Of a stretch of 38,164 bases of DNA, positions 7,762-16,310 are shown piece after piece (the first letter of the stretch is position 1; every line of letters starts with the position of its first letter). A model generated the notes under the pieces. That model had not been told where the DNA came from. It worked only from the letters and a program-made list of their open reading frames with translations, and made no database searches. The stretch spans positions 1-38,164 of the forward strand of contig CAKZKR010000025.1 of the NCBI GenBank assembly GCA_937124615.1, in the 5' to 3' direction. The position numbers were made by a program, and so were the translations under genes. This DNA comes from an uncultured bacterium. Lineage in GTDB: Bacteria; Hydrogenedentota; Hydrogenedentia; Hydrogenedentales; Hydrogenedentaceae.

Positions 7762-9801
7762 TTATTCATTTCCTGCTTCACGAGATTTTTCATAAGCAGA
7801 GATAATATCCTTTGCGATAAATTCAGGTACTTCATCATAGTGACTGAATTTAAGGTCAAAAGTACCTCTTCCGCCTGTCATGCTTCGTAAGTCGGTGGCA
7901 TATCGAAGTATTTCTCCTTCTGGAACCTGTGCACGGATACATTGTAAACCTCCACCTATAGGCTCCATACCTAAAATTCTTCCACGACGGCTATTTAAGT
8001 CACCTGTAATATCGCCCATGAATTCTTCGGGGACCGTTACAGAAATCTCCATAATAGGTTCTAATATACATGGATTTGCTTCACGCACGCCTTTTTGTAT
8101 AGCAAGAGAAGAGGCTATTTTGAAAGCAAGTTCGGACGAGTCTACGGTATGGTACGAACCGAAGAATAAATCAACAACAATATCAACAACGGGATGCCCT
8201 GATATGACACCTTTGGCTAATGCTTCCTGAGCTCCTTTGTCAACTGCAGGGATGTACTGTTTAGGAACGACACCCCCTACAATACTATCTACAAATTTAT
8301 ACCCTGCTCCACGTTCATTTGGAGAAATTCTCAGATGGACATCACCATATTGCCCATGACCACCCGTTTGTTTCTTATATTTTCCCTGAACTTCCGCTTT
8401 ACCCCGGATGGTTTCTTTATAGGCAACCTTGGGCAGACGCGTCTCCGCTTCTACATTGTACTTCCGTTTCATTCGATTTAATAAAATTTCAATCTGTAAA
8501 TCGCCCATTCCACGAATGACATGTTCACCGGTCTCATTATCTCTGTAATGACTGAAAGTGGGGTCTTCCTCTGCCATACGATTTAAGGCTTCACCTATGC
8601 GGTCTTCATCATTTCTCGATTTAGGAGATATGGCTAATTTAACCATTGAACGAGGCAATTCAATCAGTGGAAGTTTTATATCATTACTTTGAATAGATAG
8701 GGTATCCCCAAAATGGGTATTCTTTAGTTTCGTCATTGCTGCAATATCCCCCGGACCCACTTCTGCCACTTGTTTTTGTTCTTTTCCTATCAACATTACA
8801 ATTTTGCCGGAGCGCTCTTTTGTCTGTGTAGTACAATTATAAAAATCAGAGTCAGAACGCAAGGTTCCGGAAAAGACACGGAAATAAGTAAGATGACCGA
8901 CAAAGGGGTCAACCATTGAACGAAAAACCTGTGCTATAAAAGGTCCATCGGCATCAGGTGTTATAATGATATCTTCGCCTGCGGAATTCTTTGCCGGCAT
9001 AGTTCGTTCTAATGGATTGGGGAATGAATTGGCAATAATATCAAGTAATTCCTCATGACCAATCCCTTTTGTTACGCTTCCTGCAATTATAGGGATAATT
9101 TTACCCGTACTGATCCCTTTTTGAAGACCTTTATCAAATTCTTCCTGTGATAGTTCAAAGGTTTCTAAATATTTTTCCATCAGTGTTTCATCTGTTTCTG
9201 CTACAACTTCAACGATGGCTTCTTTTGCTTTTTCTGCATCAGCACCTAATACGGAAGCATCTCCTGTAACGATGTTAACAACAGCGTTCAAATTTGAAGA
9301 TTGTCCAATGGGCATCACAATGGGGACGCAATGTTTTCCATAAGCGGTCTGGATTTTTTCAACGACTTCATTAAAATTGGTGTGTTCGCGATCTAATTTA
9401 TTTACGAAGATGGCACGAGGAATTTGTCTTTTTTCTGCGTATTTCCATGCTATATCAGTTCCTACCTGGACCCCTGTAGTGGCATCAACCAGGATAACCA
9501 GTGCATCGAGGACTGCGGATGAAGCACATAATTCTCCAATGAAGTCCGTATAGCCCGGATGGTCAACGATATGTATTCGTGTTCCTTTCCAGTCTAAATG
9601 GACTAATTTCATTGCAATGGAACACTTACGGTCTTTTTCGTCTTCAAGGTAATCACAGACGGTATTTCCATCCTCAATGCTACCTAAACGAGTCGTTAAT
9701 CCAGCGGAATACAATATTCGTTCAATGAGCATTGTTTTTCCAACACCACCATGTCCTGCAAGACCAACATTACGAACTTTTCTTGGGTCAAATTGTGCCA
9801 T
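7762..9801 (-). CDS. Elongation factor G paralogue (EF-G2-like translational GTPase)
   Basis: A full-length EF-G-fold protein of 679 residues: GTP-binding domain (1-270), domain II (about 290-380, beginning near DPFVGHLTYFRVFSGTL), then domains III-V with the YRDNETGEHVIRGMGDLQIE segment (domain III), KYKKQTGGHGQYGDVHL (domain IV) and GDITGDLNSRRGRILGME (domain V). The motifs place it in the divergent EF-G2 group rather than with the canonical translocase. The P-loop is GHGGVGKT (16-23) instead of AHIDAGKT. Switch II reads DHPGYTDF, so the catalytic His of DTPGH is Tyr84. G4 NKLD is intact at 134-137. It is monocistronic and convergent with the flagellar cluster (26 bases apart). Canonical fusA is expected elsewhere. 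Its actual role (translocation, ribosome recycling or rescue) is unknown from sequence. Confidence 0.85.
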   Translation of the reverse strand: MAQFDPRKVRNVGLAGHGGVGKTMLIERILYSAGLTTRLGSIEDGNTVCDYLEDEKDRKCSIAMKLVHLDWKGTRIHIVDHPGYTDFIGELCASSAVLDALVILVDATTGVQVGTDIAWKYAEKRQIPRAIFVNKLDREHTNFNEVVEKIQTAYGKHCVPIVMPIGQSSNLNAVVNIVTGDASVLGADAEKAKEAIVEVVAETDETLMEKYLETFELSQEEFDKGLQKGISTGKIIPIIAGSVTKGIGHEELLDIIANSFPNPLERTMPAKNSAGEDIIITPDADGPFIAQVFRSMVDPFVGHLTYFRVFSGTLRSDSDFYNCTTQTKERSGKIVMLIGKEQKQVAEVGPGDIAAMTKLKNTHFGDTLSIQSNDIKLPLIELPRSMVKLAISPKSRNDEDRIGEALNRMAEEDPTFSHYRDNETGEHVIRGMGDLQIEILLNRMKRKYNVEAETRLPKVAYKETIRGKAEVQGKYKKQTGGHGQYGDVHLRISPNERGAGYKFVDSIVGGVVPKQYIPAVDKGAQEALAKGVISGHPVVDIVVDLFFGSYHTVDSSELAFKIASSLAIQKGVREANPCILEPIMEISVTVPEEFMGDITGDLNSRRGRILGMEPIGGGLQCIRAQVPEGEILRYATDLRSMTGGRGTFDLKFSHYDEVPEFIAKDIISAYEKSREAGNE

Positions 9802-9902
9802 CGGATAACTCCATTCTTATTAGGGTTTTGGATTCGAAAATTGAGTTTAAAAAAGAAATCAATGCACGATTATCCATTTTCGTTTAAAATCATAGAGGAT
9901 GT

Positions 9903-9932
9903 ATTATACTTATTATGTATAGTAATCCTCAA
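9903..9932 (-). promoter_or_regulatory. Candidate sigma70 promoter for the EF-G paralogue
   Basis: Read on the minus strand: TTGAGG (9927-9932), an 18-base spacer, and a perfect TATAAT (9903-9908). Transcription would start near 9896, giving a leader of about 95 bases before the ATG at 9801. The -35 matches four of six consensus positions, so this is a moderate candidate. The same short region must also hold the promoter for the divergent Memo-like gene, for which I see only a weak TTTAAA-N16-TATACT. Confidence 0.45.
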
Positions 9933-9967
9933 ATTTACAGATGACTAAAACTTCAAGTCTATAAGGT

Positions 9968-10981
9968 ATGGGAAATATGTTTTTATATGATTCTGGGAAT
10001 AGAAGTAAAAAACGAGAGGCATATTTGCTTATTATTTTTGTTTTATTTGTTACACCGATGGTTTTTTCAGCAGAAAAGATACGGCGACCTGTTTCCGCTG
10101 GGACATTATATCCAGGAGACCCTCCCATCTTGAAAGAAACTCTTCAAAAGTTTTTTGACCAGGTTCCACCGATTCCCAATACCCATCAAAAACTTTTTGC
10201 CTGCATTGTTCCTCATTCGGGTTGGGGATTGTGTGGAAGTTTGATTGCTCGTGCCTTTGCAGAAATTAAAGAAGAAGAGTTTGATAATGTAATTATTCTG
10301 GCACCTTCTCATACTTACAAGTTTAGTGGTTGTTCCCTTCCTTCAATACAGGGTTTTGCAACACCATTAGGTGTGATGCGTGTCAATTATGAAAAAATGG
10401 AACAAATGGCACTTTCTCCTTATATTGTAATGCAATCGTTACAAAAATCACTACGCCCCGGAAGAATGGCTCTCCATGAAAATGAATACTCTATAGAGGT
10501 GATTTTACCTATGTTACAGTATAAATTAAGAACAGTAAAAATTATACCTGTTCTTGTTGGAGAATTTGTCGATAATTTTGGAAAGGAAAATTCCAATGTA
10601 TTTAAAAATATTGTTGAGACATTGCAACGGGTCGTTACAGAAAAAACACTATTAGTTCTAAGTACAGATTTAACTTCATGGGGTGCAACATTCAATTACA
10701 TGCCTGCAACAGCAGAACAGATGTTAGAAACACAAGAGAAATTAGACCGAGAGTTAATCGACCTTCTTATTAAAAAAGACCTTTTAGGTTTGCAAGATTA
10801 TTTCGACAGGACTAAAAATCCCGTATGTGGAAGAAATGCAATGTATCTATTTATAGCTCTTTTGCCGAAAGATGTTCAGGGTACATTTCTGGGTTACGAA
10901 CAGTCCGGAAAAAAGTTAAATATAAAAGATACATCCATAGGATTTACATCTATTAATTATTATCGTTCTGTCCCTCCGTGA
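9968..10981 (+). CDS. Memo-family protein (AmmeMemoRadiSam system protein B-like) with signal peptide
   Basis: Memo proteins share a fold with class III extradiol dioxygenases and bind metal. The expected landmarks appear in order: VPHSGWGLCGSLIARAF (His83), LAPSHTYKFSG (His115), LHENEYSIEVILPML (His170), LSTDLTSWG (233-239) and VCGRNAMYLF (Cys287). The His83/His115/Cys287 set corresponds, from memory of human MEMO1, to the metal site His49/His81/Cys244. About 20 polar, basic residues precede a hydrophobic segment (19-34, ending VFSAEK), which predicts export or membrane anchoring; most relatives are cytosolic. A second ATG at 9977 fits the AAGG at 9963-9966 better and would shorten the protein by three residues. 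The usual partners AMMECR1 and radical SAM protein are not adjacent. Substrate is unknown. Confidence 0.82.
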   Translation: MGNMFLYDSGNRSKKREAYLLIIFVLFVTPMVFSAEKIRRPVSAGTLYPGDPPILKETLQKFFDQVPPIPNTHQKLFACIVPHSGWGLCGSLIARAFAEIKEEEFDNVIILAPSHTYKFSGCSLPSIQGFATPLGVMRVNYEKMEQMALSPYIVMQSLQKSLRPGRMALHENEYSIEVILPMLQYKLRTVKIIPVLVGEFVDNFGKENSNVFKNIVETLQRVVTEKTLLVLSTDLTSWGATFNYMPATAEQMLETQEKLDRELIDLLIKKDLLGLQDYFDRTKNPVCGRNAMYLFIALLPKDVQGTFLGYEQSGKKLNIKDTSIGFTSINYYRSVPP

Positions 10982-11014
10982 TACCTGATGAATAAGAAAA
11001 AAATATAGAAAAAC

Positions 11015-11716
11015 CTACCCTATGTTTAGTTCTTCAATTAGTATATTTTTGAATTTTTGGGTAAAACGAGAGCATGCCTTTTGAGCATTTTCAATGACCT
11101 GTTCATGAGTTAGAGGAGAATGAAGAAAACAATAGTTTGTTACACAAGAAAACATAGCGGTTTTTATTCCCAATTGCATAGCCCAGTATAGTTCAGGACC
11201 TCCACTCATACCAATAACATCTCCCCCCTGAGATGAAAATAATCGAAGTTCAGATTGGGTTTCGTAACAAGGACCTGTTACCCATACATAAGTACCACGA
11301 GGAACAAAACGGTCAAATATCCAGTTTGGGTACATTACTGAAGGAATTGGAAAGGGATTATAGTGAACCGAGATTAATTTTTTAATCGCCACGAACTCAC
11401 CAATAGGCAAACCTTTACGGAGTCCTCCGACCGCATTTATGGAAATTAGATGGGTAACACTATTTTCACGAAAGTAATTTATAAAGGATTGGAATTGTTT
11501 AAAAGCATATCCTTCATAAGTATGTATCCTTCCATTGCACACTATTGTTGGTATAGAACCGATGTAACCATCCAGTATTTGATACTTGTGCCCTGCAACT
11601 TGTGTGTGAATTTCAGGAAGAACATCTATTAATGATTTTTCTTTATAATAGTTATCAAGGATATACGAAAAATCCAGACCCGAACCTGTTATAATTGCTA
11701 ATTTTATATGTGCCAT
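11015..11716 (-). CDS. Purine nucleoside phosphorylase family protein
   Basis: This is a PNP_UDP_1-fold phosphorylase of the trimeric PNP/MTAP type. It cleaves purine nucleosides with phosphate to free base and (deoxy)ribose-1-phosphate. Visible motifs are the start IITGSGLDF (phosphate loop), GRIHTYEG (62-69, the GRxHxYEG signature), NAVGG (94-98), GPCYETQSELR (148-158) and VIGMSGGPE (168-175), with the base-pocket segment CVTNYC at 191-196. At 233 residues it is shorter than the typical 260-290. The GMSxxPE site has SGG where many relatives have STV. Its start overlaps the dGTPase gene by 13 bases and has no Shine-Dalgarno sequence, so it is probably translated by coupling. Substrate preference (guanosine, inosine or methylthioadenosine) cannot be fixed here. 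Confidence 0.85.
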   Translation of the reverse strand: MAHIKLAIITGSGLDFSYILDNYYKEKSLIDVLPEIHTQVAGHKYQILDGYIGSIPTIVCNGRIHTYEGYAFKQFQSFINYFRENSVTHLISINAVGGLRKGLPIGEFVAIKKLISVHYNPFPIPSVMYPNWIFDRFVPRGTYVWVTGPCYETQSELRLFSSQGGDVIGMSGGPELYWAMQLGIKTAMFSCVTNYCFLHSPLTHEQVIENAQKACSRFTQKFKNILIEELNIG

Positions 11717-12741
11717 GGAGACGGTAAAAATAATTTTTGATATGTATTTAATGCATATTCATCAGTCATTCCCGCCAGGAAATCAATGATAGACCTTTCC
11801 AGAGAGGGTTCTGTTTTTATAAAGTCATTCTCTAAAATTTCTTTAGGTGGGTTTTGCATATAATAAAAAAACAGTTCATGAATAATTCTTTGGGCTTTAT
11901 AGATCTCTTTTGCTATAGACTCTGAGGGGTAAAGTTTATCAAATAAATAGTTCCTTAATTCTACAATAGCATTCTGAACATCGGGAATAATCTGAATATT
12001 CTCTCCTTTTGAACCTTCGATAACACCGCGGACCATCGTATCAATCTGTTCTGATGCAGTTTTTCCAAGAACAGAAATGGCTTTTGAAGGTAATCGGTCA
12101 ATTGATAATATGCCTGCACGAATAGCATCATCAATGTCATGTGTTATGTAAGCAATAACATCGCTTAAACTGACAATAAGAGCTTCACAACTAATACCTT
12201 CAGGACAGGGTTGTCCGAAAAGGATACATTTTCCTCGGGAGTGATTTTTAATACCTTCACGGACTTCATAAGTGAGATTTAATCCTTTATTTTCACGCCT
12301 TTGTTCAAGAAAATCTACTACGCGTAAACTTTGTTCTGCGTGGTTAAAACCGGAAGAAGACAATTCATTTAATGCCCTTTCACCAGCATGTCCAAAAGGT
12401 GTATGCCCTAGATCATGTCCCAGAGCGATTGCTTCGGTTAAATCCTCATTCAACCGTAATACGCGGGATATTGTACGTGCAATTTGTACTACCTCGAGAG
12501 TGTGCGTGAGCCGTGTTCGGTAATGGTCTCCCAGTGGAGCAAGGAAAACCTGTGTTTTCCGCTTTAATCTACGAAATGCTTTGGAATGAATAATACGGTC
12601 CCGATCCCTCTGAAAACATGTTCGAAAAGGGTCTTCCTCTTCGGGAATTTGTCTACCTTTTGAGTTTACAGCAGGGCATGCAAGTGGTGATAACCACTCT
12701 TTTTCTTTTGATTCATATAGTTCTCGGAAAAGATGGGTCAT
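11704..12741 (-). CDS. dgt: dGTPase-like HD-domain deoxynucleotide triphosphohydrolase
   Basis: Enzymes of this family hydrolyse dGTP (or other dNTPs) to the deoxynucleoside and triphosphate. The N-terminal signature DPFRTCFQRDRDRIIHSKAF is followed by FRRLKRKTQVFLAPLGDHYRTRLTHT. The HD metal site comes from His80, His109-Asp110 and GHTPFGHAG (112-120). The sequence continues with FNHAEQSLRVVDFLEQR and ends in a helical C-terminal domain. The length, 345 residues, fits the short bacterial dGTPase-like group. There is no Shine-Dalgarno sequence; the gene lies 21 bases after galactokinase and overlaps the phosphorylase, so it is the middle gene of a three-gene set. Its product, a deoxynucleoside, is a substrate type for the next gene's enzyme. 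Confidence 0.9.
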   Translation of the reverse strand: MTHLFRELYESKEKEWLSPLACPAVNSKGRQIPEEEDPFRTCFQRDRDRIIHSKAFRRLKRKTQVFLAPLGDHYRTRLTHTLEVVQIARTISRVLRLNEDLTEAIALGHDLGHTPFGHAGERALNELSSSGFNHAEQSLRVVDFLEQRRENKGLNLTYEVREGIKNHSRGKCILFGQPCPEGISCEALIVSLSDVIAYITHDIDDAIRAGILSIDRLPSKAISVLGKTASEQIDTMVRGVIEGSKGENIQIIPDVQNAIVELRNYLFDKLYPSESIAKEIYKAQRIIHELFFYYMQNPPKEILENDFIKTEPSLERSIIDFLAGMTDEYALNTYQKLFLPSPWHI

Positions 12742-12762
12742 ATTTTTTATTTTTTTGTAAAT

Positions 12763-14115
12763 TTAGTTAATATAGGAGGCAGAATCAGATGTTTCTGCAA
12801 TGAACATATTCTGCGCATAAGGGAGTCCTAAATATCTTTGATAATACTGCTTTTCTACATTTTCCATAAAATAATCTAATTTTTCTTTTGGAACGAGACT
12901 TACTGTGCAACCTCCAAAACCCGCCCCTGTTAGCCGTGAACCGATTGCTCCATATTTGCGAGCAATTTGAGTAAGTGTGTCCAATTCAGGAATACTAATC
13001 GCATAATTCTGGGCACAACTTTGATGTGATTCATTCATCAACTTGCCAAAAGTATATGCGTCGTTGGCTAATAATGCATCACGGGATAATTCGACCCGTC
13101 TGTGTTCGGTTATAACATGTTGAATGCGAGCCCGTAAAGGAAAACCTTTCTCGGGTTCTTCGATATCCCCAAGCCACGATTCCCGTACCGTCTGAGGAGA
13201 TACATCCAGGAGATAAGCAATTTCTTTTAATGAGAGATTTCCTGTTGGAATAATCTGTTCTACATAATCAAGAATTTCTTGATGATTCAAGCAAAGGTCC
13301 CCACTCCATAAATCACCCAATCTTTTGATGTGAAAATGATCGCCCAATTCTTTTTGTAAATATCGTTGTAAAATCGTACATACAAGAGAGCATATACGCG
13401 GTCCGGCATTATATCGCTGTAAACAGGCTCCTGTTTTTTGTGCACGAATGGTAGAGTCACAAACAACAAAGACATAATCTTCAAAAAGGGGAAGAAGGGT
13501 TGTACGAATTGGGAAAAAATCAATCTTACAAGCCCGCCCTTTTCCTCCGTTTAGGATAACAGTTTGGTCCATTCCTCCTCCTTTTGTCCCTACAAAGTGT
13601 TCTCCTTCTGCCATCAGCTCAGCTAATTCCAATCGGGAAATATCATGCCCTAATTTTTTACCCAATACTTTTAAATATACAAGTGAAGCGGTAATAACAA
13701 GTGCGGATGAAGAACTTAAACCTGTAGCAATAGGCAGAGTACTCTTAATATATATATTAAAACCTGGAAATGTTTTTACTTTAAACTTCTTATTTAAAGC
13801 AACAACACCTGCTTTAATGTAGTTATCCCATGAACCTGTGGGGGAAGGTATTATTTCATTTCCATTTAAAAAGGACAAAGGTTGAAAACGCAGGTCTTCG
13901 TTAAAAAGATGAACTTCGTTATCATTTCGTTTAGAAAAGGCACAAAAAATCTCTTTTTTAATGGTCATAGGGAGCACAGAAAAACCATTATAATCCGTAT
14001 GTTCACCTATTAAGTTTACCCTTCCCGGGACTCTACAAAACCCTATATTATTAGAGTTAAACAGGTGTTGAGGCAAATTATTCTTTATCATAGTGGATGT
14101 TATGGTATCAGACAT
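12763..14115 (-). CDS. Galactokinase / N-acetylgalactosamine kinase of the GALK2-Gal1 type (GHMP kinase)
   Basis: A GHMP kinase that phosphorylates galactose or GalNAc at C1. The galactokinase signature GRVNLIGEHTDY is at 31-42, the ATP loop GLSSSSA at 132-138 and GGGMDQ with catalytic Asp183 at 179-184. The C-terminal glycine motif is GSRLTGAGFGGCTVSLVP. Three features fit the eukaryotic GALK2/Gal1 branch better than typical bacterial GalK (near 390 residues): total length 450; the short loop DYNGFSVLPM after the signature; and a helical insert (about 225-330, including SLKEIAYLLDVSPQTVRESW) before ELMNESHQSCAQNY-like and KQYYQR segments that I recall from human GALK2. A promoter is visible upstream. 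Identity as hexose 1-kinase is confident; sugar preference is open. Confidence 0.88.
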   Translation of the reverse strand: MSDTITSTMIKNNLPQHLFNSNNIGFCRVPGRVNLIGEHTDYNGFSVLPMTIKKEIFCAFSKRNDNEVHLFNEDLRFQPLSFLNGNEIIPSPTGSWDNYIKAGVVALNKKFKVKTFPGFNIYIKSTLPIATGLSSSSALVITASLVYLKVLGKKLGHDISRLELAELMAEGEHFVGTKGGGMDQTVILNGGKGRACKIDFFPIRTTLLPLFEDYVFVVCDSTIRAQKTGACLQRYNAGPRICSLVCTILQRYLQKELGDHFHIKRLGDLWSGDLCLNHQEILDYVEQIIPTGNLSLKEIAYLLDVSPQTVRESWLGDIEEPEKGFPLRARIQHVITEHRRVELSRDALLANDAYTFGKLMNESHQSCAQNYAISIPELDTLTQIARKYGAIGSRLTGAGFGGCTVSLVPKEKLDYFMENVEKQYYQRYLGLPYAQNMFIAETSDSASYIN

Positions 14116-14148
14116 AGAGGACTCTTCTCATGAAGTTGGATATTTGTT

Positions 14149-14178
14149 ATTATAAAAACTGCTTTGTATGTGTGTGAA
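14149..14178 (-). promoter_or_regulatory. Candidate sigma70 promoter for the galactokinase-dGTPase-phosphorylase genes
   Basis: On the minus strand, TTCACA (14173-14178, one mismatch to TTGACA), an 18-base spacer and a perfect TATAAT (14149-14154). Start of transcription would be near 14142, about 27 bases before the ATG at 14115, leaving room for the GAGAAGAG ribosome binding site. The rest of the 171-base gap (14116-14286) is AT-rich, and I see no convincing promoter for the divergent gene at 14287. Confidence 0.5.
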
Positions 14179-14286
14179 TAATAATTATACAATTTTTACA
14201 AATGTGAAATTATTAATTATTTTAATTATGCATTTAAAATTAGCAAGTAGGGATATGAGTTTTGTTTTAATAAGGTGTATTCCTGA

Positions 14287-15270
14287 GTGAAGAAAAGAAT
14301 ATATATCATTAGTCCATTTCATTTGTTGCAATACCCATGGAATAGCAAAGTATATTACTGTGTGGAACTCTTTTCAGCATTATCCCGAAAAGGTTATATC
14401 ATAAATTGGATTCAACCCGGCAGGGGAGTCCTGGGTTTAAAGTTGTTTCCTTCTCTGACACATTGGAGGAACTTTTTTGTTATTAACATAGGGAATTTTA
14501 TTACCTACCGATGGTTGATGCCCTTTTTCTTGTCGAGGTTGAAACAAGCAAGTAAGGATATAAAACCCTTTATGGTAATAGAAATTGTGGATGGAGACCC
14601 TTTTGAACTGGATTTGGATGAAACATTCCTGAACATCCCTCTTGTCTTTTCCATGAAAAAACAATGGCTTGCCTCGGATGATTTTCCGGGTCCTGTTATA
14701 ATTCCTGATAAAGAAATATTTAATGATTTGATCTTCCGGGGAGTACCAGAACAGTATTTAAATTATATTCCCTCAGGAGTATATCCGAAGATGGAATTTC
14801 CCGCATATAATAAAGATTATCGAAAAAAGAAAATATTTATTATTGATAAGAAACGAGAATTAAAACCGCTTGTAGAATGGCTAAGAAAAAAGAGATCTGA
14901 TTTTGAAGTTATATATCTGAACAGTAAAATTTTTCCTGATGTCTCATCGGGAGACTTTTATAGTTGGGTTCGGAAGACTTTTGAAGAGGGACAAAATATT
15001 TTTATATTAAGTAAAGGCTTGTACCATCTTGGGATGGAATTTTTATCACAAGGCGGAACAGTTTTTCTACCGGGGGCTGAAATTCCATTTGTGGGGAAGT
15101 GGGAAAGAATGTCTTTTTATAACGAGCCAATGGATATAATTGACTCAATCGACAGTTTAATGTTGGAACAAAATATGATAAATTTTTCTAATAATAACAA
15201 TACCCTTCCAACATGGGACCATTGTGGTATTCAATTAGAAAAACTACTCACAGGACTGACTAACAAATAA
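14287..15270 (+). CDS. Putative glycosyltransferase, GT-B-like
   Basis: A 327-residue protein beginning MKKRIYIISPFHLLQYPWNS and continuing LFSALSRKGYIINWIQPGRG. This resembles the N-terminal Rossmann part of GT-B glycosyltransferases, with a sugar-acceptor side at the N-terminus. The middle has the nearly periodic strand-turn pattern IPLVFSMKKQWL and PEQYLNYIPSGVYPK, as in the linker of GT4-type enzymes (asking for an 'IP(N/S)GV' turn). The C-terminal half is short and I do not see the EX7E donor motif, so the catalytic assignment is weak. The start is GTG at 14287, with AAGG about a dozen bases upstream. Its end overlaps the convergent gene by 11 bases. It could also be a non-catalytic relative. 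Confidence 0.5.
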   Translation: MKKRIYIISPFHLLQYPWNSKVYYCVELFSALSRKGYIINWIQPGRGVLGLKLFPSLTHWRNFFVINIGNFITYRWLMPFFLSRLKQASKDIKPFMVIEIVDGDPFELDLDETFLNIPLVFSMKKQWLASDDFPGPVIIPDKEIFNDLIFRGVPEQYLNYIPSGVYPKMEFPAYNKDYRKKKIFIIDKKRELKPLVEWLRKKRSDFEVIYLNSKIFPDVSSGDFYSWVRKTFEEGQNIFILSKGLYHLGMEFLSQGGTVFLPGAEIPFVGKWERMSFYNEPMDIIDSIDSLMLEQNMINFSNNNNTLPTWDHCGIQLEKLLTGLTNK

Positions 15271-16288
15271 GAATTTTTTGATTAGAATGTGCAGATTTAT
15301 AAATAGCATCTAAGACCTGCATGTATTTTAATCCATCTTCAAAGTTAGGATGATATTCCTTACCCGAAGACACAGCTTCAATATAGTCTTTTTCCACAGA
15401 CCAGTTTTTTATATCGTAAAAATCTTCTTTTTGTGGGATTATCGGTTCTCGTTCTCCATTTTTCTTTAATTCATAAAGTTTATCTTCAATTACATCATAG
15501 TAGAGAGTTTTCTTTTCAGCGTGGATTTCTACACTTTCCCGTAAATAGTTCGACATTCCGGAGATGTTCATTTGAACTACTGCACCACAAACAAGTTCTA
15601 ATTGAACCTGTACCTGGTCGGGAATTTGTATTTCAATAATTTCACCATCCAGGGTTTTCCGTGTCGGAGTAAAAATTTGATAACTTCCCCAAACACTTTT
15701 TGTCCATCCAAACCATCGATGTATCAACTCAATATACATTCCTAATGTTAACACATTTTGTCCAGATAACCGATGATCTTTACGCCAGTGAACAGGTTTG
15801 TTTGGGTCAAGGTTAAAATCGTTCAAACTGGTTACTTTTATATAGTATATCTCTCCGATAGTTCCTTCTCTCCTCATGCGGGCGATAGTCTTATCAAAAG
15901 CCATACCAAAGGGAACAGGACATAGCCCGGCTACTTTACCTGTCCTGCAGACGGTTTCATACATTATTTCTGCTTCTAAAAGATTCATGGACATACGTGC
16001 CTGGCAAAACACATGTTTCCCTGTTTTCAATGCAGAGATGCTCACAGGTGCGTGCATATAGGGCCATGTACCAATCCATACAATATCTATATTGCTATCG
16101 TTAACTAACTCTTCCCATGATGTGTATACTCGAGGGATTTTATATTCTATTGCAATTTTTTCGCTCGATTGTTTTGTGCGGTTGACAACGCCTGTTATTT
16201 GAACATTAGATAATTTCTTCAATCCGGGGATATGTCGTTCTTTACATATATTTCCTAAACCCACAAAGCCAATTCGCAGTTGTGACAT
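15260..16288 (-). CDS. Gfo/Idh/MocA-family oxidoreductase, variant without EKP motif
   Basis: NAD(P)-binding Rossmann domain at the N-terminus (RIGFVGLGNICKERHIPG, residues 5-22) and a C-terminal alpha/beta domain, 342 residues in all. Most Gfo/Idh/MocA enzymes have a catalytic Lys in the motif (C/T)EKP; here the equivalent place reads FCQARMS (94-100), so that Lys is absent. The family substrate is usually a sugar, inositol or related polyol. The protein has no signal peptide and is therefore cytosolic. It is the last gene behind the promoter at 17642-17670, 22 bases after the GDPD-like gene. Substrate unknown; an enzyme, a lyase-like activity or a non-catalytic sugar-binding role are all possible. 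Confidence 0.82.
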   Translation of the reverse strand: MSQLRIGFVGLGNICKERHIPGLKKLSNVQITGVVNRTKQSSEKIAIEYKIPRVYTSWEELVNDSNIDIVWIGTWPYMHAPVSISALKTGKHVFCQARMSMNLLEAEIMYETVCRTGKVAGLCPVPFGMAFDKTIARMRREGTIGEIYYIKVTSLNDFNLDPNKPVHWRKDHRLSGQNVLTLGMYIELIHRWFGWTKSVWGSYQIFTPTRKTLDGEIIEIQIPDQVQVQLELVCGAVVQMNISGMSNYLRESVEIHAEKKTLYYDVIEDKLYELKKNGEREPIIPQKEDFYDIKNWSVEKDYIEAVSSGKEYHPNFEDGLKYMQVLDAIYKSAHSNQKILIC

Positions 16289-16310
16289 ACCTTAATTTTT
16301 CTCCCTGAAT

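Noticed and set aside
12272-12523. Plus-strand reading frame under the dGTPase gene
   Set aside because: Antisense shadow of a conserved HD domain; no start signal.
13287-13523. Minus-strand second-frame reading frame inside the galactokinase gene
   Set aside because: Overlaps the GALK2-like insert in another frame. The main frame has all kinase motifs, so there is no frameshift to explain.
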